This document shows positions 13,009 through 23,701 of a stretch of DNA of 64,000 nt, in pieces. How positions within the stretch are numbered: position 1 is the first letter of the stretch; every line of letters starts with the position of its first letter. Under the pieces are notes generated by a model. The model did no database searches. It saw nothing but the letters and a program-made list of their open reading frames with translations, and was not told where the DNA came from. The translations under genes and the position numbers were made by a program. Source of the DNA: Amblyomma americanum. Taxonomy: Eukaryota; Arthropoda; Arachnida; Ixodida; Ixodidae. The stretch lies in assembly GCF_052857255.1 (NCBI RefSeq), contig NC_135506.1, positions 77,519,056-77,583,055 of the forward strand, given 5' to 3'.

Positions 13009-13659
13009 CAGGGTGTTTCACCTAGATTTTCAGCAGTTTTTTAAAATGGACTTTTTGAGTTAGAAGAGCGCTTTTTTTCGGAATAGATTTGTCAGCCATG
13101 TAGTACCTCAGAATACTATTAAGACACACTAACTATATAGCTGCTCAACTAATAATGAATAGTTAACTTTTCAACTATTACTGTTAAGCTCCTTAATTAT
13201 TGTGAGGCGTATAACCCACTGTAAGCAATATCCATGTCACTTTTTAAGTTTTTAAAAATGTGGTTACCCTGGGAGCTGTGGCTCAACAAATTTTGGCTAT
13301 TTCGGAGTTACGTGCACTAGAGACATTGCTTTCCTGCAAGTGTCTCGACAGCGCATGGATTTCGGCGGGATGTAGCCAAAATCTGTTGAGCCACAGTGCC
13401 GAGGGCAGCCACTTTTCCGAAATTCTAAAAACTGATATCGATATGTATTGCTTACAGTGGGCTATATGCTTCTAAATAATTAGGGACCTAACAGTAATAG
13501 CTAAAAAGTTTACTGAATATTAGTTAACCAGCCATCTAATTAGCACATCTTAGCTGTACTCTGATGCATTACACTGCTTACATTATGCTGAAAAAGTGCT
13601 CTTCTAACTCAAAAACACTATATTTAAGAATTTCGTAAAATCTTAAGTGAAACGCCCTG
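13009..13659. repeat. Mariner-type MITE with hairpin interior (copy 1)
   Basis: Terminal inverted repeats start CAGGGTGTTTCAC on the left and CAGGGCGTTTCAC on the right, flanked by TATA on both sides (13005-13008, 13660-13663), so a TA duplication. The interior is itself an inverted repeat: gctgtggctcaacaaatttt near 13275 and its complement near 13380. No transposase is encoded. A diverged relative lies at 57580-58111. Confidence 0.75.
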
Positions 13660-13663
13660 TATA

Positions 13664-14332
13664 CAAGAATGAATATTGTGCCGGCAGTCATGCTGGGGAT
13701 AATCTCCAGCCTTTGCACATGGCACCTAATAGTCTTCAGGTATGACCGTGTGAAGACAACCACTGCCATGAGCTAACACAGCTGCTATCCCCAACCAGAC
13801 TGTTTTTTGAATACAATGTGTTGGAACATACACAGTGAAACATGCACAAGTACATCAGCCCCTCAATGGCAGCAAGTAAGCATGGCAGTGTGGTGCACTT
13901 GCACCTGACTTCAGCAGTGAGGTGCACAATGCCACAAGTCAAATAATACATGCAGAAAAATACACAATACACCTAGCATGAATGTCAAAGCTTTATAAGA
14001 ACCAAATGATCCAATACAATGCAATGGAAACAAAACAGCTTGAGACTTTTTCTAAAAGATAAATATAAATTCCTGCATATGTAACTGCATATGTGGCAGA
14101 AAATGAGCACATCATTAAATTGGCAGTTAGAAAAACACAGAAATTGAGCATGTTTGTAAGTCCCCAAGAAACATTGCAAATTAATATAGGATGAGTAAAG
14201 GAACAATGGGGAAAAACTTGTCCTTTAGTTGTCTGTGCTGTGGAGCTACAAAATAAAAAAACTTCAAAATAAAGCTCTAACATTATAAATAAAACTTGAA
14301 AATATCAGTGACTTCTGTGTCAAGTCTCAAAA
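13664..14332. other. Non-coding DNA
   Basis: AT-rich sequence between two transposons; nothing recognised. Confidence 0.4.
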
Positions 14333-14334
14333 TA

Positions 14335-16957
14335 CAGTAGACTCTTGTTGAGACGAACTCGCTTAAGATGGACAGTGGAGGTAGTATGTTTGGTTTCCCA
14401 TGGAGTCAATGCAAAAAATCCGTTTAAGATGTACAGTGCGCACGCGCTAATCAGTTAAGATGAACTTTCACGACCAGCCGCGCCCAAGCCATGCAGCTTT
14501 ACTCGACCATTCGAGCAGTATTTCAGTGGAAAGAAATAAAGCAAAAGTGAAAAAAGATGAAAGCTTTTTTTGCACCGCCAACCCTCCGTGCGACGCGGGG
14601 AGACACAGAGGCCTAACCAACCTAACCACGTCTTCGTTGAAAAGGCAATTCTGCGAATGCAGAACTGCCGCTCCTCCTTCCCTCCCTCCCTACTCCTTGC
14701 CCCCCCCCCCCCCTGCAACAACTCCCAACCTCTAAACAATAATCTGTCTTTAACACGCCAGTAGATTCACGTCGCGTCGGCAGAGTTCTCAAAACTTGCA
14801 GACTCCTCCTACGATCACGGGCAGAGAGGAAGTGGTGCAGAGAGAGAGAGAAAGACCATGCGGGCAGCCCAGCCAGGAAAGCCAGCAAAACTCGAGAAAA
14901 AAAAAGGTGAAGAGAAAAAAGTGAGAAGAAAAAGCAGCCAATAAATACTGCTTCCCAACGGTGATCACATGACAGTGTCGTTATGTTAGTGCTACCGATG
15001 CTGTGTGGCCGTGTCTCATGCGTTTGCCGGCTGCCGTGCAAACTGTGCAGTAGGCCTATCAATTGTTTGTGGCATGCGTGTGTGCCGTGACGTTGCCATG
15101 CTCCGCGATCTCCCGCCTGTCTGTACGCAGCCACATCGTGGTGTCCGTTGTTTGCTTTAGTGCACGCCCTTTTCGTCGTGTTGCTAGTATGGCTAGTCAG
15201 CCAAAAGCTCGAAAAAAGTCGCTTGAGCTTCGTGAGAAGACCGAAGTTTTAACCGAAGTTCGTGCTGGCTGGCTTTCAAAAACCGAAATAGCGCGCAAGT
15301 TCGGCATCGCGAAAGGTATTGTGAAAGACAAAGAGTGGATTACTAATGCTTTGCAAGATGGTGAGTTTGCGCCGAAGCGGAAGGAAATGCGCACAGCTAT
15401 GCACAAAGACCTAGAAGATGTTTTGCTTGCTTGGGTAAAAAGAGCACGCGGTGCAAATTTGCCAGTGAATGGAGTGATATTGAAAGCAAAAGCAGAAGAA
15501 ATTGCGCTGCGGCTGAATGTGGAGTTTGCGTGCAGCGATGGCTCGCTTGACCATTTTCGGAGAAGGCATGGACTGGCCTTTCGTTGTGTTGTTGGCGAGG
15601 TCGCTGCAGTGGACAAAACGGCCTGCAGCGATTAGAGGCAGTACAAGCTGAATGGCCTCATGGAAGAATATGACCCTCAAGATGTATACAATGTGGACGA
15701 AACTGCACTATTCTAGAAACCAGTTGCTTCCAAACAAAACACTCACATTTGCTGGTGATAACTGCATGGCGGGAAAGCACAGCAAGCTTCGGGTAACAGT
15801 CCTCGTGGGCGCGAACAAGACTGGGACTGACAAGCTAAGGTTGCTGGTGATTGGCAAGTCTAAAGCACCGCACTGCTTTAAAAACAAAAACGCTGCCAGT
15901 CACTTACATGGCTAATTCGAAGGCATGTATGACGGAAGCGCTTTTCGAGCAGTGGCTTCTGGAGATGGATCACCGCTTCCAGAGACAGAAAAGTTCTGTT
16001 TGTTGTTGATAACTGTCCTGGGCATGATCACGTCGCTGGACTTTCTATCATCCGTCTGGAATTTCTACCAGCAAATACAATGACGAAGCTGCAACCCATG
16101 GACCAGGGAGTGATAAGCAGCTTGAAGAGGAACTATCAGCGCTCTCTGTTGCAAAGGATGTTAATATGTATGGAGACCAGTAAAGAGTACACGGTGAACC
16201 TTCTAAGTGCTCGCCACTTACTGACAAGTGCCTGGGAACAGGTTAATGAAGCAACCATTGCCAATGCCTTCTGCCATGTGGGGTTTGTGGTGCCTAGTGA
16301 CAGCTCAGCGCAGAATGATACTATGAGTGAGGACTCCACTGTGAACTTGGAGGAGAGAAGCAATGTTTCTTTGCTGAGTAGTAAAGGTATCTCCGTTGAC
16401 AATAGTACGTAAGTCAGCAATGATGAAGGTGTGCAAACGTGTAGGGCTGACGCACTGGAAGTTCTAATTTAAGAGGTTCTCGACCCATCTTCAGAAACTG
16501 CTGCCAATAATGACAGCATGGACGTTGCGCCTGAATCTCCACTCATGACCTGTGATGCAACTGACGCTTGCCTGGACACTTTAGTGCAGTTTTTCGAACA
16601 ATGTGAGGGCACTGAAGGATATCTCAGAAGGTTAAGCGAGATGTCTGCGTTTGTAGCAGCCAGACAATTTTCTCGACAGAAACAATAAAAATAACAGACT
16701 GGGCAACAGTCAACAGCTCCATACGCCTTACTAGGCCAATCAATGTGTAACAGACCACCAGTAGTGCAATAAATGCTTATGTTGCAGTTATTTTTTGTTA
16801 AAAGACCATTTCATTGCTTTTTTCACATATACGAAGTATTTGGACACACACCGCATGCTCGAACATCATTTTCAGAAGCACTCCTGATTAGACGAACTTC
16901 TGATAAGATAAACAGTCTTCATGGTCCCTCGGAGTTCATCTTAAAGGGAGTCTACTG
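14335..16957 (+). mobile_element. Full-length Tigger (pogo) DNA transposon, inactive
   Basis: The left end reads CAGTAGACTCTTGTTGAGAC and the right end, inverted, CAGTAGACTCCCTTTAAGAT. Both are flanked by TA (14333-14334 and 16958-16959), the pogo/Tc1-mariner target duplication. The length, 2623 bp, is normal for a complete Tigger. It encodes the degraded transposase listed separately. Confidence 0.85.
15189..16688 (+). pseudogene. Tigger transposase pseudogene (CENP-B HTH, DDE domain)
   Basis: From ATG at 15189 the first frame gives a CENP-B-type N-terminal helix-turn-helix (KTEIARKFGIAKG) and a Tc5-type second HTH (NGVILKAKAEEIALRL). The catalytic core follows in pieces: YNVDETALF (first Asp) near 15690, LFVVDNCPGHD (second Asp) near 16005 and TKLQPMDQGVI (third Asp) at 16083. 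An acidic tail ends at TAA 16686-16688. A stop near 15633, a TAG near 15714 right after the first Asp motif and several frame changes (near 15915-16080) show that it is dead. The TIRs flank it correctly. The enzyme would have catalysed cut-and-paste transposition in the nucleus. Confidence 0.85.
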
Positions 16958-17215
16958 TAGTGCATCCCTGCTGTCCTCAACATTGGCCACAGGGGAGAGA
17001 ATTGCAGCTTGACGGCTCCTAAAAAGGAAACAAAGGCAATACAGTGCACAATAGAAACAAAACAACTTACAGAAATTTGACAGATTACTGTGGGAAAAAT
17101 ACACGAACAATAAAGAATTACCATTTTTGATGCAGCATTGCGTATTAAAAAAAGGGGTGTCGGTCTGCCTTGTCACCTGAAGTATATAAGATCTGACACG
17201 CATTTCATTTGCCTA

Positions 17216-19115
17216 TTTACTCGCGTAATACTCGCACTTTTTTCCCTGAAAATCAACGCGAAGTTTGGGGGTGCGTAATTATGCGGGGAAAATTTTCAAG
17301 CAAATGTTTCGGAGTGTTAAATGCAAAGATGAATGGGTGCAAGATCAGGATTGTCAGGTCCGCAATTGTAAATATAACGAAAACATTACTTTCAAGCGTA
17401 ACTTACCTTCGTTATGAAAGTACAGGGTGAACGTAAGCTCAAGCTGCTAAAGCACTTTATTTGCCGCGCGCAACCTTCCCGTCACTACTCGCGTTGCATA
17501 CGTCCTGCATGCAATTCTACTCATCATCAGAGTCCGTGTCGACACTGAAATCGATGGTTTCTTCATCTTCCGATGCTTCTTCGTCGTCCCACACCAGGTG
17601 GTCCTCGGTCGCATCCAGGGCGTTCGAAAGTCCTGTTTTCTTGAAGCTTCTGGCCACCATGTTTACATCAATCATCCCCCATGCCTCTGATACCCAGCTG
17701 CACAGCAGCTCCACGGACGGTCATTTGATCTCGCCGCCCGGCGTCAGAGCATGTTCATCTTCGGCCATCCATTCTGCGTACAGCCTCCGGACGTTATCTT
17801 TAAATGGCTTGTTCAAAGATACGTCAAGAGGCTGTAGCATTGATGTGAGGCCGCCGGGTATAACAGCCAGGTCCGAGCGCAGTTCCTTGAACTTCGCCCG
17901 AACCGACTCTTGAAGATGGCCCCGAAAGCTATCAAGCACGAGGAGCGAGGGAAAAAAGAAGCGCTCCAGGTCGCCGCCCCCACACAGTCTTCACCCAGTC
18001 CACCACAAGGTCCGCGGTCATCCACCCCTTTTCTTGGATGCGCACGTGTTTACCAGGGGGGAGCTTTCCTTTCGGGAGGGTCTTCCGCTTGAAAATGACG
18101 TATGGTGGGAGCTTCCGCCCGTCCGCCGTCACGCCTAGCATGACCGTGCACCTCTGTTTTTCGGCACCTGTAGTCCTGACGTGCACAGTCCGAGCGCCTG
18201 TCTGTTCGACTGTCCTGCTGCTGGGCATATCGAAATTCAGCGGAGTTTGGTCCGCGTTCCCTATCAGGGAGAGCATGGAGTTTTTCTCCTGCCGGATCCT
18301 GATAACGAATCGATGGAAGTCCACTATTTTCTCTTCATAGGCTGCGGGCAGGCACTGGCAAAGCGTCGTTTGCCTCCTGAGCGAGAGTCCATTGCGCCGC
18401 ATAAATCGTGTGGCCGCCCGTTACTAGCGCGGAAGTCTTGCACCGGGATGCCCTCCTTTCTTGTGATTACGAGCACCTGGTTCCGTATCAACTCAATCGA
18501 CACAGCACACCCATCCGCTCGTCGAGCCTTGATATATTCCAGTAAAGAGGATTCGACGGCAGGAAATTTCCCAGTCTTCGGTCCATGGAAGGCCCGGCGC
18601 GTCTTACCAGTCGTCTTGAGTTCGTCGTGCTGCCGTCTCCAATACCGGAAGCAAAACTCGTTGACGCCGAAGTGTCTGCTGGCGGCGCGGTTGCCATGTT
18701 CCAACGCATACTCAATAGCTTTTAGCTTAAAAGCAGCTGTGTAGCTTGCGTAGCTTCCCATGGCGAAGCGGCACAAAGAGCACGGTGCAACACGCAAACA
18801 AGGCAAACGAGGCCTACGAGACACCGGAGAGCTGGAGACACCTTCGCAAAATGGCGTAGCGGTGGTGAGTGGATGAGCGGTAGCGACGGTGGCAGCGGAT
18901 GATAGCACAGTACCGCTGCCTAGTAGCAGGCGCGCCCAACCATGGCAGTTAGTTGTGGCCGCAGTCAATAGATGGCGACCGCTACGACAAGCAGACGGCT
19001 CGCGGCAGTAATTTTGGGGGTGTGATGATTATGCGGGGCAAAAAAATTTTCCAATTTTTGATAGCCAATGTGGGGGGTGCAAGCATTATGCGAGTGCGAG
19101 CATTATGCGAGTAAA
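17216..19115 (-). mobile_element. Second pogo-type transposon with TTTACTCGC termini
   Basis: The ends TTTACTCGCGTAATACTCGC (left) and, inverted, TTTACTCGCATAATGCTCGC (right) are flanked by TA at 17214-17215 and 19116-19117. The right end has a duplicated subterminal block (gcattatgcgag twice). The 1900 bp element carries one transposase gene on the minus strand. The TIR is unrelated to that of the Tigger 260 bp away. Confidence 0.8.
17517..18761 (-). pseudogene. Pogo-type DDE transposase pseudogene (Brinker-like HTH)
   Basis: Starts at ATG 18761 (MGSYASYTAAFKLKAIEYAL), with an N-terminal Brinker-type DNA-binding helix region (NRAASRHFGV, then FRYWRRQ). The catalytic core reads GNADQTPLNF (first Asp, near 18270), LVLDSFRGH (second Asp, near 17935) and SMLQPLDVSLNKPFKD (third Asp, near 17830). 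The acidic C-terminus ends at TAG 17517. It is broken by a frameshift near 18400, another near 17935 and an in-frame TGA near 17724, where related proteins continue. About 415 codons is a normal length for this group. The first Tigger has a different N-terminal domain, so these are two lineages. Confidence 0.8.
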
Positions 19116-19117
19116 TA

Positions 19118-19710
19118 CGGTATGTCTTTTACTAATGCATGTCCAGGCGAAGCAAATTGCCCTATCTCTACTGTGAAGAAACACAAAATTTTATGCAGTG
19201 TACAACAGGCAATCATTGCCAAGCACTCCATAGTGCTAGAATATGCTACTTTCGGATGCTTCTCTCATGGATTATTGTGAGTGGATTCCAAACATGCTTA
19301 TTAGCTGCAGTAATGTCTGAAAGCTTCAACCTCTCCTTCCCAATCTCCACCTGTGGCACATAAAAGTGATATCAGAGTAAATTACAACACTGGTGCAGTT
19401 GATCTTCCTGCCAAATACAATCTTTGTATTGCTTTCTCTACATCACACTGACAACATGGTTCAGATACGGTTCTGTTCACATGTATATCACAATTTCCTG
19501 ATGCCCTCTGGGCATCCATATTCTAAATGTTGCATTCCATGAATGTCCAAGAAAAAATCAATTCAAATATGGCAGAAAAGACATCACAAGTGTGATTCTG
19601 TAAAAACAAATTGGTTCTCACAGAAAATTATCTGACTTTGAAGTTAAAACAATAACAGTGCACTAAAAACATTAAAACATATGAGCAAAACAAGTACTCA
19701 GAAGGGTTGA
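19118..19710. other. Non-coding DNA
   Basis: Nothing recognised between the pogo-type element and the Penelope-like remnant. Confidence 0.4.
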
Positions 19711-19716
19711 AATGCA

Positions 19717-20495
19717 GGCCAGTTGGTATATATTGTAACTTGAAAAAACCAGTCAAAAAGACAAGGGACAAGAGAAGGTGCTGAAGGTGAATGAAGCGGG
19801 CTGATGTTGGGGCAACTGAACGCAAGAAACTCGAGGTCATGCCATACCTGCGTAAAGTGGGCCACAGCATCAAAAAAGTTACGGCCAAGCAGGGAGTGAG
19901 TGTGCTGTTTTCTGCTCCTTGCAAGCTTCTGGGTCTGTGCTTGCGCATTTCTCGAGGTAGGGAAAGGAAGCACGTTTGCACAACGCAGCACGAAAATCGT
20001 TTCACGGCGTGTCACACAGGTCGTGTACAAGTTCCCCCTCACATGCGAGAGAGTATACATAGGCCAAACTGGTTGGTGTATTAATGACCGGCTGCGTGAG
20101 CACCACTCCTCCCTGGGGTTCGATGACGGTGCCAACTTGTCTCACCATTGCAATGAATGTGGGTGTTATCCACTGTTAAGCAATGTAACGATTCTAGGTA
20201 GAGGCAAGAAAAAAGGGAGAAATCTTGGAAGCATACCATATCAGTTTGTTAGGCCATGATTGCATTAGCACAACCTCGGTGCGATTACTCGAGAAAGAAT
20301 TCCCTTTTTTTAGGTTGGTCACAGCAGGTGTGATATCTTGTGTGTCCTATGCACTGTGATTTGTGATGCTGCTGCTGCGCATGCTCTGCTGGCCTTGCTG
20401 GGACTATGTCAATTCGAATAAACCTCAGTTGATAGTCCAGTTGTTGTGGCGTGAACACTCCTTCTCTTGTTCCTTGTCTTTTGTGACTAGTTTTT
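19717..20495 (+). mobile_element. Penelope-like element remnant with GIY-YIG domain
   Basis: The head near 19717 (ggccagttggtatatattgt) resembles the 5' end of tick Penelope-like elements. It jumps directly to the C-terminal coding part. From about 19790 one frame gives the end of the reverse transcriptase region (SIKKVTAKQGVSVLFSAPCK, then ISRGRERKHVC). A frame change near 19990 leads to the GIY-YIG endonuclease segment VVYKFPLTCERVYIGQTG with RLREHHSSL, then a Cys-rich linker and LLEKEFPFF. The 3' UTR runs to about 20495 (aataaacctcagttgatagt). So this copy has lost most of its RT internally and is frame-broken. Confidence 0.75.
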
Positions 20496-20499
20496 TCAA

Positions 20500-20724
20500 G
20501 TTGAAACAAGTACTATTTTTCAAACTCATTTGTGCTTTGCATATTGTGCCAATCTGAAAACACTGGAGCAAGTCCCAATTACATATATGGATTCAATTTT
20601 GCTTTTATATTTAAATATGAAAATAAGACGCAGCAATGAAACTTCACAAAAATAAGGATGCAGGTTAACTCTTCCTATTTTCTTATACGAACACACACGT
20701 GTACGACCAAAGCTCTCATCTGAA
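20500..20724. other. Short non-coding spacer
   Basis: No recognisable feature. Confidence 0.4.
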
Positions 20725-20916
20725 AACAAGGCGTGCAGAGACCTCTCCATAAGGAGAGGGCCAAAATAAGCCGAGCACCCTAAATAAGCCGAGCACCAGA
20801 CCAGCGGAAAACTTGTACCCATTGTATCACCGGATGGTACCCGGCAGCATTGGAGATCGAACCTTGCACCTCCCGCATGCGATGCGGATGCTCAAACAAC
20901 TAGGCCACCACTGCAG
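20725..20916 (-). mobile_element. tRNA-derived SINE, family B
   Basis: Minus strand: box A-like ggtggcctagttgtttgagc, a linker with catccgcatcgcatgcggga, and box B-like ggttcgatctcc, then a body gccgggtaccatccggtgat ending in a tandem gtgctcggcttattt unit and ggagaggtctctgcacgcc. The strong head similarity to a tRNA and the fixed tail mark a SINE family different from the ones at 46490, 55249 and 63559. Confidence 0.75.
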
Positions 20917-20929
20917 TCATAACTGTACA

Positions 20930-21819
20930 TGCTACAAGGCAAAAGCCTAGAAGAGGTCATTACAAGAAATTAGAAAAGGACAGTAAAATAATCGAGCTGG
21001 AACCTCATCTATGGTCATACTCTAACCTGAACATTTCAGGTTCAAGAAATTTCTAGTATTTCAACTATTAGCACCATTACACAGTCACCAAACTAATCGC
21101 TCCTTACACAACATTGTCTGCCTATTAACGTCCTTTCATGTGATTAAAACCGGGGCACATGTGTTAACATTTTGCTGCTGATTATCTAAGGATAGCTACA
21201 GCATGCTTAGCACTATTGCAAATTTTAGCTAAGGACACAGCATGAACACGGGTATGAGCTTAAGAGTGCTTCATTATACTGAACACAATGCAGTTACAAT
21301 AAAAAAAAAAGCCAAGCATGAAATCGGCAACAGAAATAAGTTATTTATACTGCTGCTTATGTAGTAACTTGAGTGGCTGGCAGAAAAGCAGCAGAACAAG
21401 AAAATACCTCCCTCTTTTCCGAAATTTACAGCATATTAGATTGCAAGAATAAATACCTTAGGGTCACATGCTAGAGCATAATAGATCGACAGAAATTTAT
21501 CCTTAAATGCTGGAGAACCAATCGCAAAATGGCCTCTTCACAATGCAGTAGCAAAATGTTAATCAATGGAGAAGATATAACACGATTCAGCAAAAAGCAC
21601 AGAATAACACCTGTATTCGTGTGCCAGCTGACATGCCAAGTGATTTACACAAAACTTGCCATTTCTTCCGACGCGCTGGTGCAAACCGCAGGTGGTCAGC
21701 TATGCAGTGAGACAGGTCAGTTTCCTTTACATCTGGGAATGATTTGCGAAGTGCGACTGAAATAGATTGTTTCATTTAGTATTTGCAATGAACTGCCCTA
21801 CACAGCAAGAAATTGCTTG
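20930..21819. other. Non-coding DNA
   Basis: No gene or recognised repeat. Short frames on both strands have no domain. Confidence 0.4.
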
Positions 21820-22605
21820 TAGCTTTAAGGAGGGAATGTGGGCTTTGAAGGTGAATTTTTTTATTTTTGGCACAGAGCAATGAAGTTCAGCATGCTTATT
21901 GAGAAGCGCAATAAATGTTAAAATGCAAATTTTCACTTATATATACCTTCAGCAGTTTAGAGGTTATAAATTTTTATAGGATTCATTCCTATAGCAAACT
22001 TGCAGAAAGCATGGCATAATAAAACATGTTAGAAGCTTCGAGTCTCACTTAAAATTTATACAAAGAAATGGGTTATAGAGTGACATTCTGCAGATATTTT
22101 TATGAACCTGATTTTTTCCTACAAAGAACATTATGTCAATGTTTACGTAATGCATTCATTATCGTCACGTCAAAGTAGTTGCAGAATAAAAAATAAGTAA
22201 CTCAAGTTTGTAAGAACGTGACTGTATAAAGAATCTATCTAGAAAAACAACACAACAAACCTCATGAAAATCCATGAAGCCATTGTCATGCTCTGCTTTC
22301 TGCAACTTAGGAGGGTAAAATATTAGGCCATTTGGCGAGACATAACGACTAAAAATCGAAACAGACATGAGACTGAGGCAGGCGACAACACAAGATGAGC
22401 AGGGCAGTCAGGTCAAAAAACACTTTTGAGAAAACTGGCATCTTCACCAGAAATTTCAGAAAGTTTTTGCTTCACAAAAACAGTTATTTAATCTCATTTC
22501 AATGTTGTTTTCGGGATATAATTAGAAAGACCTTATAGATAAGAGGTCTGGTGTTTAAAAAAATTCAATTTTTCAAGATTTGAAAGCCATGTCTCCTCTT
22601 ATGTG
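21820..22605. repeat. Possible MITE with imperfect long inverted ends
   Basis: The left side (ggagggaatgtgggctttga near 21829, then a T-rich run) is roughly complementary to the right side (ttgaaagccatgtctcctct near 22580, after an A-rich run). The match is loose and I see no clear target duplication. Confidence 0.3.
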
Positions 22606-23533
22606 ATAAGGGATTAGGCATGGGTGAAGGAAAGAAAATATACAAATATCAGATCCACACCATTTGTAGAAGATTCCAAGCATTACAAGCCAGAATGTGA
22701 CTTTTGAGCATTGACTTCTGATATAAAAATTTCATGGCTCCTTCAAACTGTACTCTGAACCATTGCAAATGTCAGAAAAAAAGGTGAGATATGTTAATCA
22801 GTAAACTGGCAATGCATAGCCACCTGTGAGAGCACACTATTGGTTTTCTGACTTGAAAAAAACAGGATTACCCTTGATGTTGCAGTGCAAGAAAATGTAT
22901 GCTCCATGGACTTGCAAAACTCAAAGTGAAGGACTGCATTCCACAGCAGCTGTGAAGAAACCTAGTTTCAGTTTTTCACATGACAGCCACATTTACTTGT
23001 GCCACAGCATCACAGGCAGTCAAATCTAAAGGTTTGTATACCATACTCTCACAACTGGCCATGCATTTTTCATCAAAACATGCTAATCTGGAACAGTTTT
23101 GAAGACAACTCAAAGACCAAAATTAACCAGCCCACTAATACATATTTACAGTTTTCTAGCATCCAGAACAATTGACTCTATAGTCCCAAAGAAATCACTT
23201 AGCTACAAAACCAGTCGCTAAATCCTTCTGGAATGCTTTAGCTGAAACACTTTGGGCAGACTTACACACAGTGGACAAGTGGTTTCACGGTGTGGAAAAT
23301 GTGCTAAACCAACCAATGCAAGCAGCTCGTATCTGCTAGTACATGCAAAGCAATCTGTCAGTAAAGTAGTGGTAAAAAGTCTAACAAAACAAAGATACCA
23401 AAATGCACCAACCAGCTCCCTAGCTTTCTTACTTTCAATAACAGCTGTAACAAAGTAACTTTAGCAAAGCAACAACAGCTTAACAAAAATGCTTTGTAAC
23501 AACAGAAATAAGTGTGCAATATATTTAAAGCAG
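22606..23533. other. Non-coding DNA, probable 3' UTR of the DUF4806 gene near its right end
   Basis: Nothing recognised besides its position just downstream of the TAA at 23534 on the minus strand. Confidence 0.35.
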
Positions 23534-23701
23534 TTACACACCATTGATAACACCACACAGCTTCAGCTGTAGAAAAGCTCTTTTGCCCTTCCTCCCAGTG
23601 AAGCAAAACTGCTCCGCCACACTGTCACATAGGCACTTCTTCATGACATGGCGTACACCATCCTTGAAACATGAACCTCCTACCAGGCTCAAGTGTTGTG
23701 C
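23534..23701 (-). CDS. DUF4806 gene, exon 5 (C-terminal domain and stop)
   Basis: 168 nt after acceptor tgtttgacag, reading AQHLSLVGGSCFKDGVRHVM and on to a TAA at 23534-23536. The GG-x-S-x-K-D-x-V-R block and the later FTGRKGKRAF block are the C-terminal hallmarks of DUF4806 as I recall them. Just before the stop is a second possible donor (aatg followed by gtgtgt near 23541-23546) in phase 1, which would drop the last residues and the stop and allow splicing onward. Confidence 0.75.
   Translation of the reverse strand, partial: AQHLSLVGGSCFKDGVRHVMKKCLCDSVAEQFCFTGRKGKRAFLQLKLCGVINGV

Noticed and set aside
14622..15134. 170-codon minus-strand frame
   Set aside because: Covers the Tigger 5' untranslated region and poly-C run; no domain and inconsistent with the plus-strand transposase.
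18181..18744. 187-codon plus-strand frame
   Set aside because: Antisense shadow of the pogo-type transposase on the minus strand.
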